Positions 35,701 to 46,918 of a DNA stretch of 64,000 nucleotides are shown piece by piece. The stretch lies in contig OZ316891.1 of assembly GCA_973895155.1 (NCBI GenBank), positions 1,612,001-1,676,000 of the forward strand, read 5' to 3'. The first letter of the stretch is position 1, and every line of letters begins with the position of its first letter. The notes beneath the pieces were generated by a model. That model did no database searches. It was not told the origin of the DNA and saw only the letters and a program-made list of their open reading frames with translations. The DNA comes from Marsupella aquatica (taxonomy: Eukaryota > Marchantiophyta). A program made the position numbers and the translations under genes.

Positions 35701-38693
35701 TTGCTTGTAGTTTGTTTCCAGAAGCAATGTCTACGTACGTCTTCTATTTGAAGAAGGATTCGTTTGGAGGTTCTTTAAGAGAACAGCTGATTCGAAATCT
35801 CTAGCCGCGCTTACAATTGAATTGTAATATGACTGTAACATTACAGTCACCACCGAGATCGTCACCCTTAACTGAATGTGTCATCGATATCTACTGTTAC
35901 TTTTAGCACTCTAGCTACGATTCAGAACGAGTATTATTTAATTTTGTTAAGAAACAACTGTTGACGTACATTGTTTTCAACCGTACGGAAACTTTATTGC
36001 AAAGAACAGGAACCAGCTGGGACCGCCCGGTGGCATTCTAAGGAAGGTGAGCTTCACAAATATCTAACCAAACCAGAAAAAAAAACATTTTACAAGATCT
36101 GAAAGATATCGTCTAGTCTCACTTTAGGGAGCCGTAGATATTCACAAATTTTCTATTCAACTTTTCAATTATCTCAAAGATCTCCTGTATCTTTCCTTGC
36201 TGGGTTGAGATAAGGCCTCCGAATTTCCGTGACAATCGATCGGACTAATTTTGGGAAGTGTCTGAGATTTTCTGCGCTCCTCCATAAATGATATACACAT
36301 AGCGTAATCACTAATCAGTCATGAGTACTCTACAAAAAACGTCAGGAGCTGTAAATCCTGACATGGGCGGCCCTCTCTTGGTCAATACTACCGGAGGACC
36401 CGTCTTGGCATCTTGCACTGGAAACAGATTTTCAGTTATAAAACAGTATGCCAGATGGCGAACAATGGCTCCATGCTTAGAGCAACTTTTGTGAATGGAA
36501 CGAACAGGCGTTCCATTCAACCATGTGCTCTGAAGTCACCACCGCAACTGAGCGACAAAATAAGTTGTCGTCATAGCAATAGTGCTGTACCATAGCCTGC
36601 TAGTTTGGGGAGGGTTTGCATGAATTCATGGAAGACACAACATCCACATATCTACAGTAACATGTTGCTGCAGTCTTGCCAATCATCAGTGCACTAATGA
36701 TTGGAAGTCTGCAGTGTACAGTAGACACTAGATAGGGCTGTGGAAAGGCCCACGGGCGTTCATTACTGTCCCTACTGTTGGCTAACTTCCACGTACAAGA
36801 TCACAGCGCTTTTGGGCTTCGAGCAAGTCTTCCTTTGAAGATACTTCGACAGTTCACACCCACTGGGAACGTGAGATCGAAGGAATCCAGGGCTTTGAGT
36901 CGACCACGTTAAGGGTTTCCACTGGATAAGTCTGCACTTTCCAGTATCGCTCTTTCCGGATGAGGAACTCTATTACCTCTATTACCATTAATGCTCTCTG
37001 TGGGCGATTCTGTCCTTCGTCTAGATCTATTTACGGACTAGGGTTGGTTCTTTCCATGCCCCAACACGATGTAACCCGATTAATGTAAAACACAACTTAC
37101 TATCAGCAAGTACTTATTAGTCAGAGTGCAAAATTCTGTTGGAATTAGCCAGCGAGTTCTTCAGTTTAGTAATACATGCATGCAGTACGAAAGTCCAATC
37201 CAGTGCCCTCAATGATTTGGGAAATCGGGATGGATGCACTTTATCTGACATGCAAGTTTCCAGGTCAATCGGAGACCTATGTGACAGATTGTGGGGCTTT
37301 CAACGTTAGTCCATCCCGAAATTTGGCATCTGTATTTCAATATTGCATTACGGTTCAAATGTGTAGTACATTCGTCTAACATACAGGAGCCGTAGGACGA
37401 AATTGACAAGATATACATCATCAACGATATTGTTCGAAACAGGCCCACGATCCTCCTCTGCCAAATCACAGCGAACTTAAATTGACTTAAATGTGGACTA
37501 AAAGAAAGGAAGTTTCACGTACGAATGCAGACTGACCCTAGGCAAAAAAGTTGCAAGAACAAGTCAATCGAAACGGTCATTCCAGGAGACTCTTCCCTAA
37601 TTATGTGGTTCGACATTAGCCATCGATCCACCACCTCCTGGCGTGGAAAAATAAAATAAATAGTATTTTTTCCAGTACCATTCTTTTAACTAGAATGGAG
37701 GATTTTAGCGTGCTGCGGCGATAGTTTGGCTCAGCTCGGGGTCTCCAACACTTGTTTCCAATCTCTGAACGCTGGTTTCTCCCGTCTTATCGTTGCCACT
37801 TTCCATAGGTAGTTGTTGTAGGTTCTGGATCATGGTACATATGCCAGCGTAGAGAAACCACAGCTGTAGAACCAGCGACCTCAAGTGAGCAAACAAGATG
37901 CGAAATGAACAATGCCCAGTTTTTCTTGTGAAATATGCCAATTTCTTTCACTTTGTTAGATACTACTCTATTGACATGCCGAATATACACAGGAATATCT
38001 ATCAAATCTTCTAGTACTTGCTCAATAAAGAAAGTGCTTGACAATTGAACAGTGCGACTGTAGTCACCCGGTCTACTCATTGAACCCGAAACTCCTTGAT
38101 GTCTGATATCACCGTACACTTGGCGCATGCTCAAAGTTTGCGCATGCATCTGACTAGTTTGTGCTCACACCAAGTAATAGCAAGAAAGAAAAGTTGATAA
38201 AATGTTTTGGCATCAGTCGATCTGCAGTATTGCATTGTAGTAACGGCAGCTGGGCTTGTACCAAAGTAACACCTTGATCATTGCCATCAAACGCTCTCTA
38301 CGAGCTCGGAGAACGTATGTTTGCATCTGTTTCTGGTTACTTACTGCTACACGCGTTCATCAATTGCAAAGTTGTCTTGGCTAACCACCTATGACTAGTC
38401 AGGAGGTGGTTGACACTCTCGTTAGCTGGAGTCGAGATTGTGCTACCTTAAATGTATTAAATTGGCTTCTTTTCCAGTTGGTGCACGGTGAAAACGATCG
38501 GTTCATGACCCTGTAGAAGATCGATCCTTGGCCCTAAACGCTAAATACTACATCGTATCTCGACATACTGTAGATTCCTTGTGTACACGATACTTTTGTC
38601 ATTTTATGAAACACTTGAAATATGTTTGTCTTGAGTATGGTTTAAACCATGGGTAATTGTAAAGTGCTAGAAAAGCAAAAAATATTCTTGCAT
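32779..38693. other. no supportable gene; one dispersed 40-bp repeat pair
   Basis: About 6 kb with only short frames. A pair of 40-bp direct repeats beginning TCTCAAATATACGCAGGAGA and continuing GACCTGAAGCGAGACAGCTTC occurs at about 33985 and 35627. The first is followed by a second partial start TCTCAAATATACGCC. A (TTA)n run is at 33579-33592. Minus-strand frames at 38149-37787 and 37941-37705 are the longest but show no motif. Confidence 0.4.
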
Positions 38694-39021
38694 GACCCCT
38701 ATTTTTCTACATCCAATGCCTAGCTATCAATTACCTGGTTGGTAACATCCCTTTTGGGGACTCTCTTTTTGCTAGCTACACTCTTTACAGTATTTAGTTT
38801 CACACACTCTAATTATTGTGAGGTTATATTTGAGATAAGTGACAGTAATTAGGGTGTGACCCCTATTTTTCTACATCCAATGCCTAGCTATCAATTACCT
38901 GGTTGGTAACATCTCTTTTGGGGACTCTCTTTTTGCTAGCTACACTCTTTACAGTATTTAGTTTCACACACTCTAATTATTGTGAGGTTATATTTGAGAT
39001 AAGTGACAGTAATTAGGGTGT
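38694..39021. repeat. 164-bp tandem duplication, two nearly identical copies
   Basis: Copy one starts GACCCCTATTTTTCTACATC at 38694 and copy two at 38858. They differ by about one base (ACATCCC against ACATCTC). The copies contain AGCTACACTCTTTACAGTAT, which recurs inverted at 40377, marking the left end of a larger inverted-repeat structure. Confidence 0.9.
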
Positions 39022-39256
39022 GTGACACTAATATGGTACGACACTAATTGTGGTCACAAGTCAAATAGTGTCACATGTACACTTAAGTTAAAAAAACAGA
39101 ATAGACTATAGTAAAATTTGCTTATAAAAAAATGAAAAATGTGCACAATATTTTATTACACTTTACAAAATTTACTACTAAGCAAACTTCAGAAACTTAT
39201 AACTTGCCCATTGAAGCCCACTCTGGAATTCATATATGTCAGTTGTGTCGCTCTAT

Positions 39257-39990
39257 GAAAATAGGGGATACTGGGCTCATTGGAAAGCATATGTCAAGAG
39301 ATTCTAAGGATACCAGGATCAACAACTATCATCCAGTAATGAAGGTGTGAATACACACAGAAAATAGTCGACTTCGGAAATTTCTACATGCATTGATCCT
39401 AATCGAAAATGGGCGATGCTGGGCTCATTGGAAAGTACATCTCAAGGAGCTTCTAATGGTACCAGGATTGACACCTATCATCCAATAATCAAGGAGAAAT
39501 CAAAGGTCAATCTTCGTTGATTGCAGAAAATGTGAATACACACAGAAAACAGTAGACTTTGGAAAAATCTACATGCACTGATCCTAATCGAAAATGGGCG
39601 ATATTGGGTTCATTGGAAAGCACATGTCAAGGAGCTTCTAATGGTACCAGGATTGACACCTAGCATCTAATAATCAAGAAGAAATCAAAGGTCGATCATT
39701 GCTAATTACCAAAAATGTGCATACACAGAGAAGACAGTTGACTTTGGAAATTTCTCCATGCATTGATCCTAAACAAAAATGGGCGATGTTGGGCTTGTTG
39801 GAAAGCGCATCGTAAAACGCTTCTGATGGTAACGGGATTGAGAATTCTCATCATAACGAGACGTAAAATACAGAACAAATATTTCACAAGCTGCTTCAAG
39901 AAAAGAACAGACTCTTTTGATACACTTAAAAACATTTTGTGGGTCTTGAAGTGCAGCAAGGAAAAGCCAAAGGAGACGCAGATTAATTAC
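39257..39990. repeat. tandem array of about 185-bp units
   Basis: The phrase AAAATGGGCGATGCTGGGCT followed by CATTGGAAAG occurs at about 39257, 39406, 39591 and 39776. Associated phrases are CTACATGCATTGATCCTAA, GGTACCAGGATTGACACCTA and AATACACACAGAAAA. The first interval is 149 bp because of a deletion; the next two are about 185 bp. The units are diverged. Confidence 0.8.
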
Positions 39991-40440
39991 CAGTGACATG
40001 TTGACATAACCTTGATTCTCTTTCCCTTACTCTAGCAAATCCAGCTATGATGAGCAATCCATATCATGCCATGTTATCGCTCTGTTACTCTCCTTTCACA
40101 AAGACTGACCAGCTAAAATACAAAGGAAATTTTTGAAAAACATACGCACACAGAGATGTCATTGAAAGTCTGGATAACTTTGGAGTGAGTCTAGTTTAGG
40201 GTTACCACCAATTATATTGTTATCTCTAATTATCAATATTTTTAAATATATTAATTTTTTTTTCAAAATTGAAGGTGACTGTAAATAGTGTCAGTTGGCT
40301 GAAAATCAAGGGATACCTCTAATTAGTGTGTGTGACACTAATTGTTAGTGACACTAATTGTTTAATGAGACTAAATACTGTAAAGAGTGTAGCTCCTAGC
40401 CATCTGGAGTCTTTAAAAAGGCACACAAAAAATATAAAAG

Positions 40441-43400
40441 GCACCAAAAAGGAAATGAAATTTGAAACCATTAGTGTCTAGTTACTGTAGCTATCAAAAT
40501 AACATTTTGGCTAACAAAATCTCCTGTTTGCTAGCAACATAAAATACCTCTTAAATACGTCTTAAATCATTTTGGATTTCAGTTCTGTAGCCGAGGACAC
40601 AATTTGGCGAGGCACTATGTGTCGACTACTAGTGCAAATACATCAACATCTGGCAGCAAGGTAGGACATCTCTTTTGCAAAGCGTCATGTTGAGTCAAAA
40701 CATGAATAGTTACCGGGTGACGACAGCCCTTTATTATAGTCTCGTGGTTGAGCCCCGCTGCTGTTTGAAAAGGTCATTAATTACCATACATGAATCCTGG
40801 AGGTTCTGTTGAGTACACGTGATCCCCCTGACCAGAGCGGACAAGCCCAAACAGAGACGCACACATCGTCCGGACGGTATTAAAGCTCTAGTGTCCATTC
40901 GTGCAGCCAAGTGATCGGAAGATTGAGGATCTTATCATTTCAATTTCATACTAGAATGAAGGTTTCTGGACACAGAAAACAGATCTAACTTAACCTGTGT
41001 GAGGCAGATCAAAAGCTCCAGCCCTGCGGGTAATCACACGTCAAAATGTGGTAATATAGGTGTACCTCATTGATTTCAAGAAAAGGGCGAGGCTTATCAT
41101 GCATGGAATGACGTAGTACACCCAGTATATATCATACTTCATACTTTGATGTACTCCAGACCTATTACTATCCAGGTCACTTCCCTATTACACGTGCTTG
41201 TTTCCAAGCGCAATCCAGGACATACAACAGGCGGTAAAGATAAAGATCTTTGATCTGGAAGAAATTTTACGCCCTACGTGATTGGTATCTCCTGACTACG
41301 TGGTTCTAAGATGCAGTTATGATGCCACATGCAAATCACGAAGCGCAGACCAAGTCATCAAAGTATGTCTGCATGTATAGAAATTTAAGGCCATGTATAA
41401 TTTATCTGTAGAGCTGCTGGCTTTCGGCTACTTCTGGGACTTGAAGGCAGGACATCAGCCACAGTAAAAGTATCCGGATCTTATTTTCTGACTTTCTTCG
41501 ATGCTATGACCGTGTTCTCGATTGCCGATACCCCGACTGAAAGTCATACCGATACGTCCTCCACCGATACCCCGACTGAAAGTCATACTATACAGTGGCA
41601 TTGAGATATTCCTCCACGCGATCTAGCTATGCCTCAAGCATGAACCATCATCTATTAGCGATTGTTTGGCAGAACTTTAGTTCGTACTCTGATGGGCCCC
41701 GAAATTGGACCCAGAACATATTGTTGAAAAGTATTGTCAAAACAATATGACTCTAAATCATATGACTCTAAATCATATGACTCCAAATCTTAGCTAGCGT
41801 GGCCACCAAAGCTTTGGTCATGGGCCTGTATATAGTACGTCAGCAAAATATCTTGGATGTAAAGAGGTGATGTAGCAGAAAATATGTCGGATATGACATA
41901 GGTGATATTAAGAAAGAGTACAAATGGAAGAAAAGGAATTTACTCTGCAACGAACTTTCTCTAAAGAGCTATGTTCTGATTGCCGGTAGCCATTATACCA
42001 ACAGCCATAACTGCTCGGCCTGAACTGCACGTTGGGATCATTCTACTTGTCAATCCGCAAGCTAGATCGCCTGTACCGAATCTCACTGCCAGGCCATCGA
42101 GGTATATAATGCATGAATCAAGCTCGTACTGTAGCCCCTCTGAGAGCCCCTCTAACCGTGAATCCTATGACTGACTGTGTACTCTATTTCTTTACTGTAT
42201 ATATTAAATACAGCTTGAGGAGTTATCGTTATTTAGGATAAGATATATAAGAAGGATGATATGGTAATATGCAAGCCTAGTGGTTGGTGAGTCTTTTATT
42301 CCTGACATAAGCCCAGTTCAATACGAATCATTAGATTTCGAATAACCCATGAATGAATCGGGTGTTCCGTCAATGCGCTCTAGAGTGGCTCAAATACAAT
42401 TCCAGTAAGCTCACAATTGAGGCTTTGTAGTCACCCATTGGGGATGCCCTTTTTATTCAACCATTCTGGGATTGGTCAACATAACCTTAATTTCAGTAAA
42501 AGTGCTCTGACAAGCCCACGAGCACTCACTACGTATCCTCCTCTGTTTGGGTATGGAAAGTGAAATTATTATCACACCACGCAACCTCCACCGTACCTAT
42601 ATCACGTCATAGTTTATGCAGTCGTATTTAGTCAGCGGAATTCATATATATTCGCCGTCAATTTTCGAGAGAAGCGTTTCTTAGTAGGCTAAGTAGGAGT
42701 AGTATCAGAGTATCAATGTATGTAGAAGAATACAGCTATGAAATGCAATGACTTCAACGAAGAAACGGATGAAAACAATAATCTCAAAAGTATTAGTACT
42801 GTACTTTACGACAGATGAACACATGTGGGGCATCTCTAGCCTGTGCAGTAGTAATTTAGAATGGGATTCTGATTTATTGTCCCCTAAGACCGAAAGCAGA
42901 TCCAACTTATTTTTGCCGTAAATCGAGAGCAGACAACCGAGGATAGACGATGTACTCGGGGCCACACGAGTCTGTACGATAGCCACAAGAGGAGTACCAA
43001 GAGCCGCAAAGTGTCCCAGCCAGCGATTGAAGAGTAACCAGGACTCCCACCCACACAGATCCCCTCGCAACAGGATGACGTTGGTCAGAAAGTGGTTGTG
43101 ACAAGAAGCCGCAATTCTGGATCGAAAAGCAACAATGTCACAACCCTGAGCACTACAGTACTTTGACAGAACTGAACGGGGGCCACCCCGGCAGCCATTT
43201 CTTTCTATTTCCCGATGATCCCGTAGATCTGGCATTACAAAAATGAAGCAAGGGAGATGACTACCTGTAGCCTTTATCCAGCCCTCGACAACGAGGCAGA
43301 TAGTCTTCGCTGGGTGATCGACTTACAAGGCTTCGATTGTCTTCGAGTGCCAGAATTGCCAGTAGAGCTAGCCTCAACACTGTAATCATGTTTTCTGCAC

Positions 43401-45157
43401 GAACAACGACCATAACACGTACAGCTTGAAGAGCCGACTGCACGATAGGTAATTCAGCTGCCCAAGAATCAATTGGATGCACGGAGATCAAAGTGAAATG
43501 TCGATTTTTGGGCCTGAAGGACTCTACTAAATCGCAGCTTGGAGCAATGATAATTCATCAGTTAGCTGTATTCCTTTACAATTCTTCAGATTCCAGCCTA
43601 TGGTTTCCAGCAGTCGGACCTTGGACTGCTGCCGGAATCATTGCCATCCGGCTGGACCCTGTTTCGATGTATAGAAGGTGTACGTCCATGCGAGACTGCC
43701 AACATGTGCAGCCTATCTATTGAATACATGAGACAATTCGTAGCAGGATGACATTTATTGAACTCGGAAGTTACCTCCAGGGCCACAGGTATGCACTTTA
43801 AAACAGATGGTGGGTGATCTCATGTTTGCAAATGTTGCTAATGAGGTTACCAAGTATTGACTCTTCAGCGTTTTCCCCACGGAAGGGAGCAAACAGTAGG
43901 CCTTGCAGTAAGGGGCACCAACCTATGGTTCAGCTGCACTAAGATTCGATATGCGTGCTGAATTGTATTTACTGGCCGATCTTCGCAAAACTTCCATGTT
44001 CTTCCAGTACAGTCACGTGCTTTCTATGTCCCACAGTTGACTCATGTCTCCAATTTTCGCCCAAGAAATCTAACATCGTACCCTTGCGGGTCGTCAGCTA
44101 CGTACTGAGTAGTGTACAGAAAAGGAATTTCTTTTTTTAGTCTTTTTGTATTTGTATTGGTGTTCACTCTTCTGTCTGTCCTGATCCATCATTAAGTTTT
44201 GCTGCCTTTCCGGGTCAATATATTCCGTTAAAACTATCAACCTGAAATTGAAAGTATATCATCTGTTCACAGAAGGCCTCCTCACTGATCGAATTCTGCG
44301 ACTTCCGCAAAGTTAGGCTGTGATCTCGTGTCGGCCACTTTAAAGGATACGTGTATCGAGAGCAGGATCTTCCGGAAGTAAAATGTTGCCATGGCCAATA
44401 TCACTGAAACTTCCCAGAACCATTAAGAGCAGAATCTCCCTCCCGGAAGCCAAATGTTGCCATGGCCAGCATTACTGAAACTTCGCAAAATCGAGCTCTT
44501 GGGAAATCTTTTGAACTCACGTGCACCAGTGTATTATGGTAACTCTGATTCAAGAAAAGTCATTTAACTCGCAAAGAATCTGAATGTGACAGTTGATTCA
44601 GACAACAAAAATTTGACGCATTAGAAAAAAAGAAATACGGGAGACACTGGCAGTCGCTTCCATTGCTTCTCAGAATCATGACGTAAAAAGATCTGAATGC
44701 CCGAGACAGTAGTGGCCGGCCGACGTAATTATTTGGAGCCATTTCCTTAAGGCCCAAAATTCTTGAACTGCAGAAACAGAGGCAGAAACAGCCCCTTGCA
44801 CTAGAAAGTTTTCGTGGTGCGTTGGTTGGAAGGGGGTTTGCAGGCCAATCATGGGGATGGAGATGACGTAAATGCAAAGGAGACCCCTGGAGACCTTCGT
44901 GCCTGCGATTCAGTAAGTTTTTCTATAATTTCTCTTCCTAGGTGCCACTAATTTCCCAACATCCGAGTCCACAATACATGCCCTACGAGTCATTACTTTG
45001 AACACCACTCTATGACAAGTTGACCAGCAGATGGCCATTGGTTCTACTTCGGATCGAAAACTCCTGCAGGCAAACTGTCGTGGTACCTAGCCTGGAGGTT
45101 CATCGAAGAGCAGATTGAAAGACGTTCACCATCAGAACGGTCATTATCAGTATTTTA
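40441..45157. other. no supportable gene; several short duplications
   Basis: A 25-bp repeat CCGATACCCCGACTGAAAGT recurs at 41525 and 41564. A 17-bp unit around ATATGACTCTAAATC is present three times at 41743-41790. A 67-bp tandem duplication with GTTGCCATGGCC starts at 44361 and 44428. The minus-strand 176-codon frame at 43235-42705 has no motif or splice context and I leave it uncalled. Confidence 0.4.
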
Positions 45158-46723
45158 CCAGGTGGTCATTTATGGTATATCGAGCCATGGATATGCAGCT
45201 AAGACTGCCAACCTATGGTCTACGCGCACCATGGTTGGCCTGGAGATAGTTCATCGAATATCAGCGGAAGATTGATTCCGGAAGATTCAGCTTCTCTATT
45301 TCACCTGCAGGCCATTCCTGGTGTCTGGAGCCATAGATTTTGCAGCGATGACTGCCAACCTATGGTCTCCATGTACCACGGGTGGCCTGGAGATCAGTCA
45401 TAAAAAAGCAGGGGTCACAATGTCGTTCAGAAGTCTCGTCGGCATTTTACCTGCAGGTCATTCGTGGTGTCTGGAGCCATAGGTTTTGCAGCGAAAACTG
45501 CCAACCTATGGTCTCCATGTACCATGTTTGGCCTGGAGGTAATTCATGAAAGGGCGGCGGACGATGTACTCCTGTAGAAGATTCATCTTCTGTGTTTAAC
45601 CTGCAGGTCAGTCATGGTGTTAGGAGCCATAGGTTTTGCAGCGACGACTGCCAACCTATGGTCTCCATGTACCATGATTGGCCTGGAGATAATTGGTCGA
45701 GAGTTAGCAGAAAATGTATTCCTTGAAAGATATATCGATGGTATTTTATCTGCAGACCATTCATGGTGTCTGGAGCCATAGATTTTGCAGCGATAAACTG
45801 CCAACCTATGGTCTCCATGTACCAGGGTTGGCCTGGAGATAACTGGTATTACCATAAAATGTACTCCCTGAGAGCATGTATAGCCGATATTTTACCTGCA
45901 GACCATTCATGGTGTCTGGAGCCATAGATTTTGCAGCGATGAACTGCCAACCTATGGTCTCCATGTACCAGGGTTGGCCTACAGATAATTGGTCTAAGAT
46001 TGGCATAGAATGTACTCCTCCAGAAGAATTATCACGGGTACATATGTTAGCTGCAGGCCATCCATGGTATCTGGAGCCATAGATTTTGCAGCTACGAAAT
46101 GCCAACCTATGGTCTCCATGTACCAGGGTTGGCCTGAAGATAATTGGTCGACGACTAGCAGATAATGTACTCTCCCCAAAGGTTCATCACCGATATTAAT
46201 TTTATCTGCAGGCCGTTCATGGTGTCCGGAGCCATAGGTTTTGCAGCAACGAACTACCAACCTATGGTCTCCATGTACCAGGATTGGCCTGGAGATAATT
46301 GATCGCAGATTGGCAGAGAATGTACTACTACAGGAGATTTATCACCGGCATTTGTACCTACAGGCCATTCATGGTGTCTGGAGCCATAGATTTTGCAGCG
46401 ATGAACTGCCAACCTATGGTCTCCATGTACCAGGGTTGGCCTGAAGATAATTGGTCAAAGATTAGCAGAGAATATATGAATCGAGAAGATTTATCGCCTG
46501 CATTTTACCTGCAGGCCATTCATGGTGTCTGTAGCCATAGGTTTCGCAGCGAGGACTCCACAGATCACATGGAGATTAGTCTTGAAGAGCAGTCGTAACA
46601 ACCAGTGAGGAAATTCGTGGTCAGCATTTTACCTGCAGGTCATTTTTAGGTGTCTAGAGCCACAGATTTTGCGTCGAAGACTGCCCACCTGTAGTTTCCA
46701 TGTACCATGCTTGGCCTGGGGGA
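45158..46723. repeat. array of eleven long fold-back (hairpin) units, period about 150 bp
   Basis: Units lie at 45158-45245, 45305-45392, 45451-45538, 45601-45688, 45750-45838, 45896-45984, 46051-46139, 46206-46294, 46358-46446, 46509-46575 (right arm truncated) and 46633-46723. Each starts near CTGCAGGCCATTCATGG. The left arm continues TGTCTGGAGCCATAGATTTT, then GCAG, a loop such as CGATGAA, and a right arm CTGCCAACCTATGGTCTCC...GGCCTGGAG. The right arm is the imperfect reverse complement of the left over about 41 nt, with roughly eight mismatches or bulges. Linkers of 55-67 bp separate units and are more diverged than the arms, though they share GATAATTGGTC and GAATGTACTC. No frame runs through the array. 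The shape fits a cluster of microRNA-like or siRNA precursors; a fold-back satellite without function is the alternative. Confidence 0.85.
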
Positions 46724-46726
46724 GTT

Positions 46727-46918
46727 TATTTCACCAACAAAGCTTCTTCGTACACTTGGCTGGAACAGTACGACGAGAACAATGAAATTCCGATGGCAGA
46801 ATTGTTTTCTCTGGAACATCTGTACTTACTTACTAAAGCTCATGCTGACGATACTAGAATAGATTGGGGAGGATCTTTCCGTTTTCACATGCAACTTGGA
46901 GATCGACCTCGAAATTGA
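46727..46918 (+). other. open frame abutting the hairpin array, unknown
   Basis: Directly after the last hairpin unit a plus-strand frame encodes a stretch with ordinary protein character (TWLEQYDENNEIPMAELFSL, then DWGGSFRFHMQLGDRPRN) and ends at 46918. It has no ATG of its own outside the hairpin sequence. It could be a terminal exon or a fragment of a dead gene. I do not recognise it. Confidence 0.25.

Larger units (their letters stand above)
38694..40440. mobile_element. candidate nonautonomous element with inverted ends, about 1.7 kb
   Basis: The 25-bp core AGCTACACTCTTTACAGTAT plus TTAGT near the left (inside both 164-bp copies) is found reverse-complemented at about 40370-40394. Further matches lie on both sides: GGGACTCT against AGACTCC outside, and TGTGACACTAAT inside. 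The interior holds tandem units (see 39257). No transposase frame is visible. I could not define a target-site duplication, so the boundaries are approximate. Confidence 0.45.

Noticed and set aside
37705-38149. Two overlapping minus-strand frames (120 and 78 codons) that could be spliced
   Set aside because: I could not find a donor and acceptor pair that clearly joins them, and neither part is recognisable.
42705-43235. 176-codon minus-strand frame
   Set aside because: No domain recognised; residues rich in Cys, Ser and His without pattern; overlapped by other equally plausible frames.
45158-46723. CRISPR-like repeat and spacer layout
   Set aside because: The repeated unit is about 88 nt, diverged between copies and linkers are related to one another; the setting is a plant nuclear genome without cas genes. 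It is a hairpin tandem array.
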